64,000 nt of DNA, taken from positions 1 to 64,000 of the forward strand of contig SVEM01000001.1 of NCBI GenBank assembly GCA_015057375.1, written 5' to 3'. The position numbers and the translations under genes are program-made. Positions 27,616-36,505 of the stretch are shown in pieces. The notes under the pieces are model-generated. The model ran no database searches. It saw only the letters and a program-made list of their open reading frames with translations, and had not been told where the DNA came from. Every line of letters starts with the position of its first letter. The first letter of the stretch is position 1. The DNA comes from Lachnospiraceae bacterium (GTDB lineage: Bacteria; Bacillota; Clostridia; Lachnospirales; Lachnospiraceae).

Positions 27616-28101
27616 TTACTCGTCAACTGTTACATCTGCATAGGTGTAGCGTACAAGCAACGCCAGATCGGAAGGCGACACCTCAACCTGATAACCTATT
27701 TTTCCTGCACTGAATATAATTTGATCATATAGCTGTGCAGTTTCATGAAGAACCGTAGTAAACATTTTCTTCATACCTATCGGAGAACATCCTCCGTGAA
27801 TGTATCCTGTAAGCGGAAGCAGCTCCTTTGATTTTATCATCTGTATAGCTTTGCTTCCCACTGCTTTTGCAGCTTTCTTAAGGTCAAGCTCACATGCTAC
27901 CGGTATGACAAATACATAATGCTCTCCTTCTTTTCCGACGGTAACAAGCGTCTTAAATACTCTGTCCTGATCCTGCCCGAGCACCTTTGCAACTTCTACG
28001 CCGCTTATAGCCTCTGACGAATCATATCTATAATGATTATATGATACCTTTGCCTGATCAAGAAGTCTCATAACATTGGTTTTATCATTACTTTTAGCCA
28101 T
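27616..28101 (-). CDS. Cys-tRNA(Pro)/Cys-tRNA(Cys) deacylase, YbaK/EbsC family
   Basis: The 161-aa cytoplasmic enzyme hydrolyses misacylated tRNA. Conserved features are VAKVLGQDQDRVFKTLV (about 33-49), the lysine in KTL that is essential in YbaK, and GGCSPIGMKK near residue 103. Its ATG overlaps the pyrD stop by one base. It is in the same cluster as pyrKD and feoAB. Confidence 0.9.
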   Translation of the reverse strand: MAKSNDKTNVMRLLDQAKVSYNHYRYDSSEAISGVEVAKVLGQDQDRVFKTLVTVGKEGEHYVFVIPVACELDLKKAAKAVGSKAIQMIKSKELLPLTGYIHGGCSPIGMKKMFTTVLHETAQLYDQIIFSAGKIGYQVEVSPSDLALLVRYTYADVTVDE

Positions 28102-29003
28102 TATTTAACACATCCGATCAGTTCGTTAATATCTTTAACACCGTATTTATCCATGTACTGCTTAATTCCTTCTATAACCTCTTCGGTTGTATTTGGATTT
28201 GCAAAGTTTGCTGTTCCTACCGCAACCATAGTTGCACCTGCCATAATAAACTCAAGCGCATCCTCAGCATTTGCTATTCCGCCCATGCCAAGTATAGGTA
28301 TGGATACCGCATTTGCAACCTGATAAACCATTCTTACGGCAACAGGTTTTACTGCAGGACCTGACAGGCCTCCGGTCTTATTTGCAACGGCAAATGCCCT
28401 CTTATTAATGTCTATCTTCATTCCTGTAAGAGTATTGATAAGTGATACGGCATCTGCGCCGCCCGCTTCTACTGCTCTTGCCATTTCGGTTATGTCTGTA
28501 ACATTAGGGCTGAGCTTCATAATTACAGGCTGCTTTGCAACTTCTTTTACTGCCTTTGTTATTTCATACGCAGCATCTGCTTTTTGACCAAATGCAATAC
28601 CACCCTCTTTTACATTAGGACATGATATGTTTATCTCTAAAAGGTCTGCGCTTGTATCCGCAAGCTTTTCTACAACATCTACATAGTCTTCTTTTGTACG
28701 TCCGCATACATTTACTATCACACGGGTGTCATATGCTTCAAGAAACTTAAGGTCTCTGTTTATAAATGTATCAACACCCGGATTTTGAAGTCCTATTGCA
28801 TTAATCATTCCACCGTAAGTCTCTGCAATTCTCGGAGTAGGATTGCCCGGCCACGGTACATTTGCAACACCTTTCGTCGTTACTGCACCAAGCTTTGAAA
28901 GGTCAACATATTCGGCATACTCCATTCCCGAACCAAATGTTCCTGAAGCTGTCGTTACAGGATTCTTCATCTCAATTCCGCAAAAATTCACTTTCATATT
29001 CAT
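28101..29003 (-). CDS. pyrD: Dihydroorotate dehydrogenase B, catalytic subunit
   Basis: The 300-aa FMN protein oxidises dihydroorotate to orotate using NAD+ through PyrK. Motifs: [15 protein letters not shown] (11-25), LQNPGVD near 71, [10 protein letters not shown] (about 124-133) with the catalytic Cys, NTLTGMKID (about 188-196), and [17 protein letters not shown] (about 240-256). The ATG overlaps the pyrK stop (ATGA), which predicts coupled translation of the complex. The ribosome binding site GGAGGTGG lies in the end of pyrK. Confidence 0.96.
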   Translation of the reverse strand: MNMKVNFCGIEMKNPVTTASGTFGSGMEYAEYVDLSKLGAVTTKGVANVPWPGNPTPRIAETYGGMINAIGLQNPGVDTFINRDLKFLEAYDTRVIVNVCGRTKEDYVDVVEKLADTSADLLEINISCPNVKEGGIAFGQKADAAYEITKAVKEVAKQPVIMKLSPNVTDITEMARAVEAGGADAVSLINTLTGMKIDINKRAFAVANKTGGLSGPAVKPVAVRMVYQVANAVSIPILGMGGIANAEDALEFIMAGATMVAVGTANFANPNTTEEVIEGIKQYMDKYGVKDINELIGCVK

Positions 29004-29758
29004 GAGAAATCCACCTCCGTTACATCAAATACAGGACCATCTTTACAAATCCTTTTATTCTTTACCATACTGTGGCTGTCAATGTCATTTGTCTTACATA
29101 CGCATGCAAGGCAGGCTCCTATTCCGCAAGCCATTTTCTCTTCCAATGAAACATATGCCTGTATGTTATTTTCTTCAGCATACGCCTTGATACCTTTTAA
29201 CATAGGCATAGGTCCGCAGGCATATATTACATCTGCCTCTATACCGGAAGCCTTTATGGCATCAATTACATTTCCTTTTGTACCGCACATTCCATTTTCG
29301 GTTGCAATATGAACATCACCATAATCTGCAAAATCATTTTCCATAAAAAGAAAATCTCTATATCCGAGCACTATGTTTTTTTCACATTTCAAAACTTTTG
29401 ATAACAAAAGCATAGGCGGAATACCGATTCCACCACCGATTACAAGTGCTTTTTTACCTTTATCAAGGAACTCTCCGTATCCGTTTCCAAGAGGGCCGAG
29501 TGCTCGCACATTATCTCCCGGGTTCTTTTCTGCAAGCTCCTTAGTGCCTTTCCCGACGATGCGGAATACAATTCTCATCGAATCATCCTCTGCCGCATCA
29601 CAAATACTTATCGGTCGTGGCAAAAGCTCGCTTTTACTGTCCGTATATATTGAAACGAACTGACCTGCCTGTGGTTTTTTAATGGCATCATCAGCCTTAA
29701 TCCACATGCTTACTATATCTTCTGCAAGATATTCTTTTGTAAGTATCTTAAAATTCAT
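29000..29758 (-). CDS. pyrK: Dihydroorotate dehydrogenase B, electron-transfer subunit
   Basis: The 252-aa FAD/[2Fe-2S] protein passes electrons from PyrD to NAD+. Visible motifs are the FAD-binding [10 protein letters not shown] (about 46-55), a flavin/NAD region with [27 protein letters not shown], and the C-terminal cluster-binding [13 protein letters not shown] (Cys at about 211, 216, 219 and a fourth near 237 in KRICKDGP). GGAGGT precedes the ATG. It is the first gene of pyrK-pyrD-ebsC-feoAB. Confidence 0.95.
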   Translation of the reverse strand: MNFKILTKEYLAEDIVSMWIKADDAIKKPQAGQFVSIYTDSKSELLPRPISICDAAEDDSMRIVFRIVGKGTKELAEKNPGDNVRALGPLGNGYGEFLDKGKKALVIGGGIGIPPMLLLSKVLKCEKNIVLGYRDFLFMENDFADYGDVHIATENGMCGTKGNVIDAIKASGIEADVIYACGPMPMLKGIKAYAEENNIQAYVSLEEKMACGIGACLACVCKTNDIDSHSMVKNKRICKDGPVFDVTEVDFS

Positions 29759-29878
29759 TTTAAGAAAACCTCCGTAACTAATTATATTATTTAATAACTA
29801 TCTTTGTATTACCTTTTTTTGCAAATAGTTTTTTATATGCCTTTACATTATTTATTATAATAAAACCTAAATGCATGT

Positions 29879-31357
29879 TCAATATTTTTTGACAATCTCA
29901 GCCACATATCTTGCAGTATCTCCGGCAATCATGCTCACCGCTCCGTTTTCTTTCTGCGCAAGTTCTCCGGCACTGCCGTTTATATATGCCGAGGCCGCCG
30001 CCGATAATGCAATATTATCTCTGTTATAACCGCATACGGCCGCTACGATTCCCGAAAGCACGTCTCCGCTTCCTGCTGTTGCCATTCCTGCACAGCCCCT
30101 GTCTGTTATATACACTTCTTCTCCGTTTGTCACCACTGTTGCAGGACCTTTTAAAAGCACGGTACAGCCGTATTCTTTTGCAAATGCTTTGGCATTATCT
30201 ATCGGTTTACTGCTTATATCGGCCACACTCACACCCGAAAGTCGTTCAAATTCTTTCAAATGAGGTGTCAGAATAACTTCCGCCTTAGAATCCTTTAATA
30301 TTTTCTTATCAATACGTGCAAGTGCATTAAGTCCGTCTGCATCTATTATGAGTACGCCGTTGTAATTATTAAGCAGATATGTCACCAGATTTTCTGTTTC
30401 CTCTGAATTTCCTACACCCATACCTACCGCAATAACATGCGTGCCTTTCATAAGCTCGTCTGCCTCTTCTTTTACAAAAACAATCTGTCCGTCATTATCA
30501 CTCATAGGAAATAATGTACTCTCAAGTATATTAGGAATTATATATCCGCTTATACTCTTCGGACAGGCAAGTTTTACTACACCTGCACCGCTTCTCATGG
30601 CAGTACACGCCATATCCGCAAGCCTTATTGCTCCGCTATATCTTAATGAACCACCTATAAGTGCTACGATTCCATATGTCGATTTGTGCGAATAATTATT
30701 GCGTGTTCCGATATGTTTTTTAACATCATTTTCTTCTAACAGATAATATGGTTCATCTACAATCTCAATTCCGATATCACAATTAATCTTCTCTTTTATG
30801 ACGTCCTTTGCCATTCCGAGAAAATGTCCCGGCTTATGGTCTCCTATTGATATTGTAAGAGCAGACTTTACTATCTTCTTTCCAATTCCGCTGTCACCGT
30901 TCATGCCACTATTGATGTCTACTGATACAACGTATGCCTTACTCTCATTTATTTTTTCAATGACATCTCCTGCCGTTCCTGTAGCTTCACCGGCAAATCC
31001 CGTGCCAAATATACAGTCGACTATTATGTCATATGAGGAAAAATCTTCATCATATATTTTTGTTAAAATTCCATCTTCCATACACATGTCATAGTAGTAT
31101 TTTCCATCTTCCGAAAACTTTTCTTTTATGAGAATAAGTTCAGGATTATGTCCATTTTCGTGCAAAAGATGAGCAAGCACATAGCCGTCACCTGCATTGT
31201 TTCCGCTTCCGCATACTATGGCAATACGACCATACCATTTTACACTTTTATATATAGCAAGTCCTGCACGGTACATAAGCTCTTTTCCGGACGTAAAATG
31301 CTTTATTGTATGTGCGTCGCTTTCTCTCATGTTTGAAACAGAAACAATTTTTTTCAT
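29879..31357 (-). CDS. nnr: Bifunctional NAD(P)HX epimerase/dehydratase
   Basis: The start at 31357 (492 aa) is chosen because GAGGTG lies 7 bases before it; an upstream ATG at 31426 lacks a ribosome binding site. The N-terminal epimerase domain (YjeF_N, about 1-200) shows VCGSGNNAGDGYVLAHLL and DCIFGTGFAG. The C-terminal ADP-dependent dehydratase (YjeF_C, about 215-492) has GGSLRYSGAIRLA, AVGMGVGNSEET, IDADGLNAL, TPHLKEFERLSG and AGSGDVLSGIVAA. It repairs hydrated NADH and NADPH in the cytoplasm. Confidence 0.94.
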   Translation of the reverse strand: MKKIVSVSNMRESDAHTIKHFTSGKELMYRAGLAIYKSVKWYGRIAIVCGSGNNAGDGYVLAHLLHENGHNPELILIKEKFSEDGKYYYDMCMEDGILTKIYDEDFSSYDIIVDCIFGTGFAGEATGTAGDVIEKINESKAYVVSVDINSGMNGDSGIGKKIVKSALTISIGDHKPGHFLGMAKDVIKEKINCDIGIEIVDEPYYLLEENDVKKHIGTRNNYSHKSTYGIVALIGGSLRYSGAIRLADMACTAMRSGAGVVKLACPKSISGYIIPNILESTLFPMSDNDGQIVFVKEEADELMKGTHVIAVGMGVGNSEETENLVTYLLNNYNGVLIIDADGLNALARIDKKILKDSKAEVILTPHLKEFERLSGVSVADISSKPIDNAKAFAKEYGCTVLLKGPATVVTNGEEVYITDRGCAGMATAGSGDVLSGIVAAVCGYNRDNIALSAAASAYINGSAGELAQKENGAVSMIAGDTARYVAEIVKKY

Positions 31358-31473
31358 GGAAATACACCTCATAATTTGTCTTATTACAACTAAAATAAGT
31401 ATACTACCGGGCAAATGTATTGGCAAAATGTTTTTTTAAAATAAATGCTACTTTTAAATTATTTGTTTTCAAT

Positions 31474-31518
31474 AAAAAACGTTCATATACCTGTGAAAAT
31501 TTACAAGTATATGAACGC
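31474..31518. terminator. Intrinsic terminator, strong hairpin
   Basis: CGTTCATATAC pairs with GTATATGAACG, extended inside by TGT/ACA (31480-31518). On the minus strand it is followed by six T (31474-31479), placing it downstream of the lipoprotein and pseudogene and upstream of nnr. The plus side has CTTTTCCGTTTTT, so it may act both ways. Confidence 0.75.
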
Positions 31519-31579
31519 TTTTCCGTTTTTAATTAAACATATTTTTTCATTCACGATGGGTATATACTAAAATCAAAAA

Positions 31580-31892
31580 TCACTTCTTCCTAACTTTAAT
31601 TCTCACTGTTTTCAACTCAACTTTGGCAGACTCCGAATTAATACGATCATCATACTTCAAATACACAGTGATTTTAGGATTTTTCATCCAGCGCGTAATC
31701 CGGTAAATTCTTTTTAAATTCAGCCTCACCAATTTTGTTGTGGAAAAACCATGTATATTCAAGACTTATATCTGTTAACAGTTTTAGGTATGGAAGTGTC
31801 GTAAGTTCATTATTTGACAAGTCAAAATAAAACAACTTTGATAACATCTCGATTTTTCTATACCCATTTTCTTTTATCCAGACATATTCCTG
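31580..31892 (-). pseudogene. Frameshifted leucine-rich-repeat protein remnant
   Basis: The minus strand directly after the lipoprotein stop encodes LRR-like sequence without a start: IEMLSKLFYFDLSNNELTTL, then LKLLTDISLEYTWFF and NLPDYALDEKS before a stop. The frame shifts at a run of five A (plus-strand 31680-31684); the continuation in the other frame is NPKITVYLKYDDRIN and a Lys-rich tail ending at 31580. The 60-residue ORF starting at 31762 is the tail frame only, so I treat the whole as a single broken gene fragment. Confidence 0.6.
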
Positions 31893-31900
31893 ATCCCATG

Positions 31901-32512
31901 TTATTTAAGAAGCTCCTCATATTTCCCAGGCTCATCCCAGTATGTCAAATTGTTTTCAACTGAAAACTCGCCTCGCATCGTCACATCCAATGAATCTTTT
32001 GCATCCCAGTACCAATCTGCAATATACAACCGACCATTCTCATTTTTTATAAGAAAGTGATTGATACCCTCTAACGAATATGACTCTTCACCATATGATA
32101 CTCCTGTTATACCGCTCACAAGCACATATTCATCATTAAAATCCACTTCTGTAATCATGAACTTGTGTGAACTGTCTTCCGTATAATCAAAAATATGATT
32201 GTCCACTCTGTACTGCAAATATTTCTGAAGATTTTCATTTATGACATATGATTCAAAATCTGCTTTGTCGCTTGATTTGACCGCACGTGCAAATTCCTCG
32301 CATATATCATTGCAGAGAGCTGTTACAACATCATAGTCGTAAATTATATTAAAGCCATCGCCTTTGGCATAATAGTCATTTGAGTTCTGTTTCGCTGTAT
32401 TATTTTCATCTGTGATTACTTTGCTGTCTGATTCTTTTTCGCTCCCTGCCTGACATCCGGAAACCATGAACACTATAGACATGTATAACAATAAAAATAG
32501 TACTTTTTTCAT
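31901..32512 (-). CDS. Lipoprotein related to the N-terminal domain of the agr-linked amidase
   Basis: The 203-aa product has a lipoprotein signal peptide with lipobox VSGC (Cys20). The mature part is acidic and Ser/Asn rich at first, then folds as a mixed domain. Its last 60 residues (LIKNENGRLYIADWYW, then DVTMRGEFS and LTYWDE) parallel residues 335-375 of the AgrB-amidase ORF (LILNN, IVDWYLPY, RIRGDI, PGYWNS). It therefore looks like that protein's pre-amidase domain standing alone, without the catalytic domain. I do not know a name for this domain. The ribosome binding site is GGAGG. A promoter TTGATA-17-TACTAT lies just upstream. Confidence 0.75.
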   Translation of the reverse strand: MKKVLFLLLYMSIVFMVSGCQAGSEKESDSKVITDENNTAKQNSNDYYAKGDGFNIIYDYDVVTALCNDICEEFARAVKSSDKADFESYVINENLQKYLQYRVDNHIFDYTEDSSHKFMITEVDFNDEYVLVSGITGVSYGEESYSLEGINHFLIKNENGRLYIADWYWDAKDSLDVTMRGEFSVENNLTYWDEPGKYEELLK

Positions 32513-32535
32513 ATTAAAACCTCCTGCGCCTCTAT

Positions 32536-32564
32536 ATAGTATTCTATTGATTTTACCTTATCAA
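32536..32564 (-). promoter_or_regulatory. Promoter of the lipoprotein gene
   Basis: Minus-strand TTGATA (32559-32564), 17-base spacer, TACTAT (32536-32541), 23 bases before the ATG at 32512. Confidence 0.6.
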
Positions 32565-32729
32565 TCCTTTTTCCCTTTGTCAATATACTATAATGAACGT
32601 TCCATGAACCATTACATGCATAAACTGTTAAATACATTTCTATAAATATTTTTTTCTAATGAATAAAACCATTACATATAATATATATTATGTATTCAGC
32701 AAACTTTTATATCTAACGAAAGGTAAAAA

Positions 32730-33005
32730 ATGGCATCATCACGCAATAGTTTTAAAGCTGGTTCATGTAGAATTCTAATACTTTTTATTTTAAAACATTA
32801 CGATAATTGCTATACTTATCAGATAGCACAACTGATTAAGCAATTGTCTGATGATGTTATTTCATTTCCAGAGTGCTCCTTATATCCTGCTTTTTACAGA
32901 CTAATGGACAATGGATTTATATCTGCTTACAAGAAACAAGTAAGAAAAAGACTTGTAATAGTGTATTACCATACTATGTGTTATTACACTATCACTTGTG
33001 TATAA
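32730..33005 (+). pseudogene. PadR-family regulator, C-terminally truncated
   Basis: The 91-aa frame matches the N-terminal winged helix of PadR repressors: FKAGSCRILILFIL, YQIAQLIKQLSDD and CSLYPAFYRLMDNGFIS (with Cys where families usually have Gly), then KKQVRKRLVIVYYH. PadR proteins normally run on about 20-30 residues after YYH; here the frame drifts into TMCYYTITCV and stops, over a stretch of short repeated TA/GTG-like sequence. AAAGGT precedes the ATG. I think it is a broken gene, though a minimal functional form is possible. It points toward the agr locus and converges with it 12 bp away. Confidence 0.6.
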
Positions 33006-33017
33006 CCCCTGAAATAC

Positions 33018-34877
33018 TTATTTATAATAACCATTCAACTTTATTACACGTCTATTTTCACCAGAATATATCGTTGATTGTCTTACATTATTATTACAAA
33101 CTGTGCTTGATGTTCTACCAGTCACTACAGCTTCCGACTTAGTAGCCGATCCAGATATAGCTATATACCCTACAATTACTGTAGAATGTCTCCATTTACT
33201 ACCATTATGAAATTGTAATATATCCCCTGGTACATATGGATAATTACCACCTGGTACATATATATCGGAATATGATATTTTAGTTCCAACAGGGCCTCTC
33301 GTCGTATTAGATGTCAAAAAACTACATAATTTAGGAACTCCTGACCACGATGATGATCTATTATTCAAATTAGTATAATACCACCCTGTATCTGATATTC
33401 CAGACCCTCCTGTATTATATACTACTGCACCACCTGCAAGTATTGCATGCGAAACAAAATTTGTACAATCATAATTTCCTGATATCTGAGAAAAATCATA
33501 ATATGGTGCTTGTCCTGAGTTTCCGCTTGTAGGATTCGCTTTTGTACAATTATTGTTTGCCCATGTTACCATTTTACTTTTATTCAAACTATATAAAGTT
33601 GCATATGGTGTTATTCTAGTTGTGTTATTAGAATTATCAATTTCAATAACACTCTCTGATGCCTGTTTCTTTAAATCATCATAATATAGTTTAATTTTCT
33701 CATTTAACTCTTCTTGTTTTTCATGTATTTTATCAGTAATCCTTAACATACTATTCCAATAACCCGGATTTGAAATATTTTCTATATCTCCTCTAATTCT
33801 TGTATCATAATCTTCATAAGGCAAATACCAATCTACAATGTTATATTTATTAAATTTATTATTTAAAATTAATTGGATTTCTTCTCTATAACCTGATTCA
33901 AAACTAGCATCCTTATATTTAAACTCAACATCTGATACAATTGTCATTTTAGTATAATCATCTATTTTTTCGCTGTCTAGCAACTTAAAATTCACACTAT
34001 AATTCTGCATATCATCCATCCCATAATACACCTGTTTATAGCGTTTAGTCTCAATTTTCGAATTAATATAATCTAATAATTGTACAGAATCAATATCACC
34101 AGAAAAATCATATTCCTTGTATTGATCAATAGCTTGATAATACTGTGTTAATATCTCAGTTGCATAAATGTACTCATTATCACTTGCTTTAATCTCCTGA
34201 GCTGCGCTGACATATGTATTTTTGTTTAATATAATTAAACATGCCATTAACATTATTACAAATAAATTCTTTATCCTTTTCATAATATCTGACTCCTTTT
34301 TGTGTCTAACTCTACTTTCTAATTTTCCGACAAAAAACGTAATACCACTTAGTAATATAAAAGCAATCGAACTTGAAAAAATCCTCAAATCAAATTTATA
34401 AAATATGAACAATAGAGCAAAATCAATTACAACAATTACAAATGTTATTATTTTATTTCTTTTGTATTGACAATCAGCCAATGGCCTGTTTTTATTTTTT
34501 ACAGGAGACCACACAAACATAGTAATCAAGATCAATATAGACAGTAATATAACCACCGCATTGTGATGCCAACTCTCACTACTCTTATTAATGACTAATG
34601 AAATCAAATACATGACATTTGATATTATAAAACATGTTTCACTACGTTTTGCATGATACCCTCCCATAAATATTCTTAACGGAATAAAGAATATAACAAA
34701 CGCCACAAAATGGAATAACATATTAAACCATATACTCATTATCAAAAAGGAAATCATCAGTATACCATTCAACAAAATAACTTCGAGTCCGTATATATAA
34801 ATATCCCTATCTACAATATTTACTTTTTTATGTTTTATCAAAACAAAAACTAAACTCTCAGCTATATATTCAAACAT
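33018..34877 (-). CDS. agrB: AgrB-type peptidase fused in frame to a secreted amidase_6 protein
   Basis: The 619-aa frame joins two proteins. Residues 1-195 are an AgrB autoinducer-peptide processing membrane endopeptidase, with RIFMGGYHAKRSETCF holding the catalytic His75 and Cys82 (spacing of 7, as in staphylococcal AgrB) and about six hydrophobic segments. Residue 199 begins a Sec signal peptide (MKRIKN then hydrophobic to VSAAQE near 223-227). A domain shared with the 31901 lipoprotein follows (230-385), then a helix (385-408) and an amidase_6 domain (about 425-619) with Cys471 in YDCTNFVSHAILAGG and His564 in WRHSTVIVG. An internal AAGGAG with ATG at 34283 could also start the amidase separately. 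Confidence 0.88.
   Translation of the reverse strand: MFEYIAESLVFVLIKHKKVNIVDRDIYIYGLEVILLNGILMISFLIMSIWFNMLFHFVAFVIFFIPLRIFMGGYHAKRSETCFIISNVMYLISLVINKSSESWHHNAVVILLSILILITMFVWSPVKNKNRPLADCQYKRNKIITFVIVVIDFALLFIFYKFDLRIFSSSIAFILLSGITFFVGKLESRVRHKKESDIMKRIKNLFVIMLMACLIILNKNTYVSAAQEIKASDNEYIYATEILTQYYQAIDQYKEYDFSGDIDSVQLLDYINSKIETKRYKQVYYGMDDMQNYSVNFKLLDSEKIDDYTKMTIVSDVEFKYKDASFESGYREEIQLILNNKFNKYNIVDWYLPYEDYDTRIRGDIENISNPGYWNSMLRITDKIHEKQEELNEKIKLYYDDLKKQASESVIEIDNSNNTTRITPYATLYSLNKSKMVTWANNNCTKANPTSGNSGQAPYYDFSQISGNYDCTNFVSHAILAGGAVVYNTGGSGISDTGWYYTNLNNRSSSWSGVPKLCSFLTSNTTRGPVGTKISYSDIYVPGGNYPYVPGDILQFHNGSKWRHSTVIVGYIAISGSATKSEAVVTGRTSSTVCNNNVRQSTIYSGENRRVIKLNGYYK
34281..34298 (-). promoter_or_regulatory. 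Internal ribosome binding site and ATG for the amidase half
   Basis: AAGGAG (34293-34298) is 9 bases before an in-frame ATG (34281-34283) that opens a signal peptide. It would give a separate 421-aa secreted amidase from the same transcript as AgrB. Confidence 0.7.
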
Positions 34878-34884
34878 TTCTACT

Positions 34885-35025
34885 TTATTCCTTATCCTTA
34901 TCTTTTTTAATTAACTTTTCTGGTAACTTTGGTTCATAAAAAGCAAACCATGAAGATGTTTCGCCTGATGCTTTTGCTACCACTCTTATTGTCTTTTCAA
35001 TAATACTTTTATTTTGTTTTTTCAT
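34885..35025 (-). CDS. agrD: AgrD-type autoinducing peptide precursor, 46 aa
   Basis: The minus strand encodes 46 residues between agrC and agrB. An N-terminal amphipathic segment (KSIIEKTIRVVAKAS, 6-20) precedes the peptide core ETSSWFAF (22-29) and the acidic recognition tail YEPKLPEKL (30-38). The tail aligns position for position with DEVEVPKEL of S. aureus AgrD. By that alignment the mature peptide ends at Phe29, and the five-residue ring is Ser25-Trp-Phe-Ala-Phe29. A Ser in place of Cys predicts a lactone, as in the S. intermedius peptide and the enterococcal GBAP. GGGGGTG lies 9 bases before the ATG. Stop and agrB start are 7 bases apart. Confidence 0.88.
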   Translation of the reverse strand: MKKQNKSIIEKTIRVVAKASGETSSWFAFYEPKLPEKLIKKDKDKE

Positions 35026-35042
35026 ATAATATTCACCCCCTC

Positions 35043-35210
35043 TTAATTATTTTGATTTTGCTCTTTATTATTTTCTGTCAATACCACATCATCTATAATT
35101 TGAATAATATCATATTTTTTGGGTTTTAACGTTTTATCGTATAACTGGTCTATTTTTTTGTGTATTCGGTATTTTTTACAAAAAAAAATGCCGTTCTTAT
35201 AAAACGACAT
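35043..35210 (-). CDS. Possible 55-aa ORF between agrC and agrD
   Basis: From the ATG at 35208-35210 the minus strand stays open for 55 codons, unusual for such AT-rich DNA, giving MSFYKNGIFF...KPKKYDIIQIIDDVVLTE and a Gln/Asn-rich end. There is no ribosome binding site before it, and the start codon lies within a terminator-like hairpin. It may be an unnoticed small protein, or an old coding remnant. Treated as doubtful. Confidence 0.25.
   Translation of the reverse strand: MSFYKNGIFFCKKYRIHKKIDQLYDKTLKPKKYDIIQIIDDVVLTENNKEQNQNN
35180..35210 (-). terminator. Intrinsic terminator between agrC and agrD
   Basis: On the minus strand TGTCGTT pairs with AACGGCA (7 bp with one T-G pair) around TTATAAG, followed by nine T. 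It could end the agrAC message or lower read-through into agrDB. Confidence 0.7.
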
Positions 35211-35222
35211 TAATTTTTTTAA

Positions 35223-36503
35223 TTATTCATTCATCAGCAAAATGTTAACGCAAAACTCTTCTTTGTCACTATCAAAGGATATTTCCCCATTATATTTCAA
35301 CACTATACTCTTTACAGTTTTCAACCCTATGCCATGAAATTTCTTATTTTCTTTCGTTGTCTGCATATTCTGCGTTAACTTTCCAATAAATTTATTTTTT
35401 ATTACAATCATTAGAAATTTCTTGTTCTGCCTAATATTAATATCTATATATCCATTACTCTCTTTTTCACTTGCTTCTATTGCATTATCTATTAGATTCC
35501 CTAATAACTTAGCCAAATCCATTCCATTTATGTTGCAGTTTTCCGGAACAACTGCGTTAACCGAAAATAAAATTCCTTTCTCTTCTGCTATTTTCTGTTT
35601 AGTATTAATTACAGCATCTACAATAGAATTTCCTGTTTTTATATAAAACATCTTTGCATTAATTAATTCATTCTCTTTTTCCAAATATGCTTTTATTTTT
35701 TCTACATCTCCAGATTCTGCCAATTGAGCCAAAGAAATAATATTATTCTTATAATCATGAACACTTTGTCGCCATAACTCAAAAGATCGTTCTGTGTCAT
35801 CCAATGATTTCTGCAACATATTATTCTTCATTTCAATTAAGGCAAGGGTCTGTTGTTGTTCACTATAATCCGCCATATTCAGTACAAAATAAAACAGTAA
35901 AATTTGAATACCTATTGAAACTAAAAAGAAAATCATAGAAAATATTTCACTATCTGTTCCAATATTACCTATAGTTACGATATTTGACAACAGCAAGAAA
36001 ATCGAACTCAAACACATTACCACCATATACTTAGAAGATATCTCATTTTTCTTGTTATATAATTTATTTATCAACATTAATAACATTATCAAAAGTATTT
36101 TACTAAAAACAATACATATTACTCTCTTAGAGCTTTGCTCACTTAATAAATATTGCATTTCTGTACGCAACAAAAATGTCATCAAATATGCCGTCAAAAA
36201 GTCTATTGCAGACAATAATACAGCATATATAAGAATTAATATGGTAGATATAACAGCCCTTCTATATACAATCCACAAGAATACAGCACAAACAACTAAA
36301 AAAAGTAATGCTGATATGCTAGAAAACATTTGTATACTATTTAGGCCGATTATTATAAAAGCACTTAAAACAGAAAGAAACATCACTCGTCTGCGTTTTT
36401 CTTCAACTGATTTTTTATCAATAAAACTACCACAGAAATAGAAGCACATAATTACCTCTAAAAAACTGGCAACATATTCTATACCCCAATAAATCACATC
36501 CAT
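35223..36503 (-). CDS. agrC: AgrC-type sensor histidine kinase
   Basis: The 426-aa product has six or so membrane segments in residues 1-200, then a dimerisation helix with the phosphoacceptor His in WRQSVHDYKNN (about residue 239) and a GHKL ATPase domain: LLGNLIDNAIEASEKESNG, then KFHGIGLKTVKSIVLKYNG. This is the class of kinase that senses cyclic autoinducing peptides. The frame extends to a TTG at 36524; I prefer the ATG at 36503, two bases after agrA ends, with GAGAGGAAG upstream. It is co-directional and coupled with agrA. Confidence 0.88.
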   Translation of the reverse strand: MDVIYWGIEYVASFLEVIMCFYFCGSFIDKKSVEEKRRRVMFLSVLSAFIIIGLNSIQMFSSISALLFLVVCAVFLWIVYRRAVISTILILIYAVLLSAIDFLTAYLMTFLLRTEMQYLLSEQSSKRVICIVFSKILLIMLLMLINKLYNKKNEISSKYMVVMCLSSIFLLLSNIVTIGNIGTDSEIFSMIFFLVSIGIQILLFYFVLNMADYSEQQQTLALIEMKNNMLQKSLDDTERSFELWRQSVHDYKNNIISLAQLAESGDVEKIKAYLEKENELINAKMFYIKTGNSIVDAVINTKQKIAEEKGILFSVNAVVPENCNINGMDLAKLLGNLIDNAIEASEKESNGYIDINIRQNKKFLMIVIKNKFIGKLTQNMQTTKENKKFHGIGLKTVKSIVLKYNGEISFDSDKEEFCVNILLMNE

Positions 36504-36505
36504 AT

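Noticed and set aside
31580..31762. 60-aa ORF as a separate gene
   Set aside because: It is the tail frame of the frameshifted LRR remnant; the first codons are a shadow of the other frame.
33018..34280. Reading the amidase as wholly separate from AgrB
   Set aside because: The internal ribosome binding site supports a separate start, but there is no stop codon between the two, so the fusion has to be reported as the frame shows it.
35095..35160. AgrA binding repeats near agrD
   Set aside because: CCAGTTATA and AACGTTAAA resemble LytTR half sites, but their spacing (15 bases between the GTT steps) does not match the 21 expected for AgrA sites.
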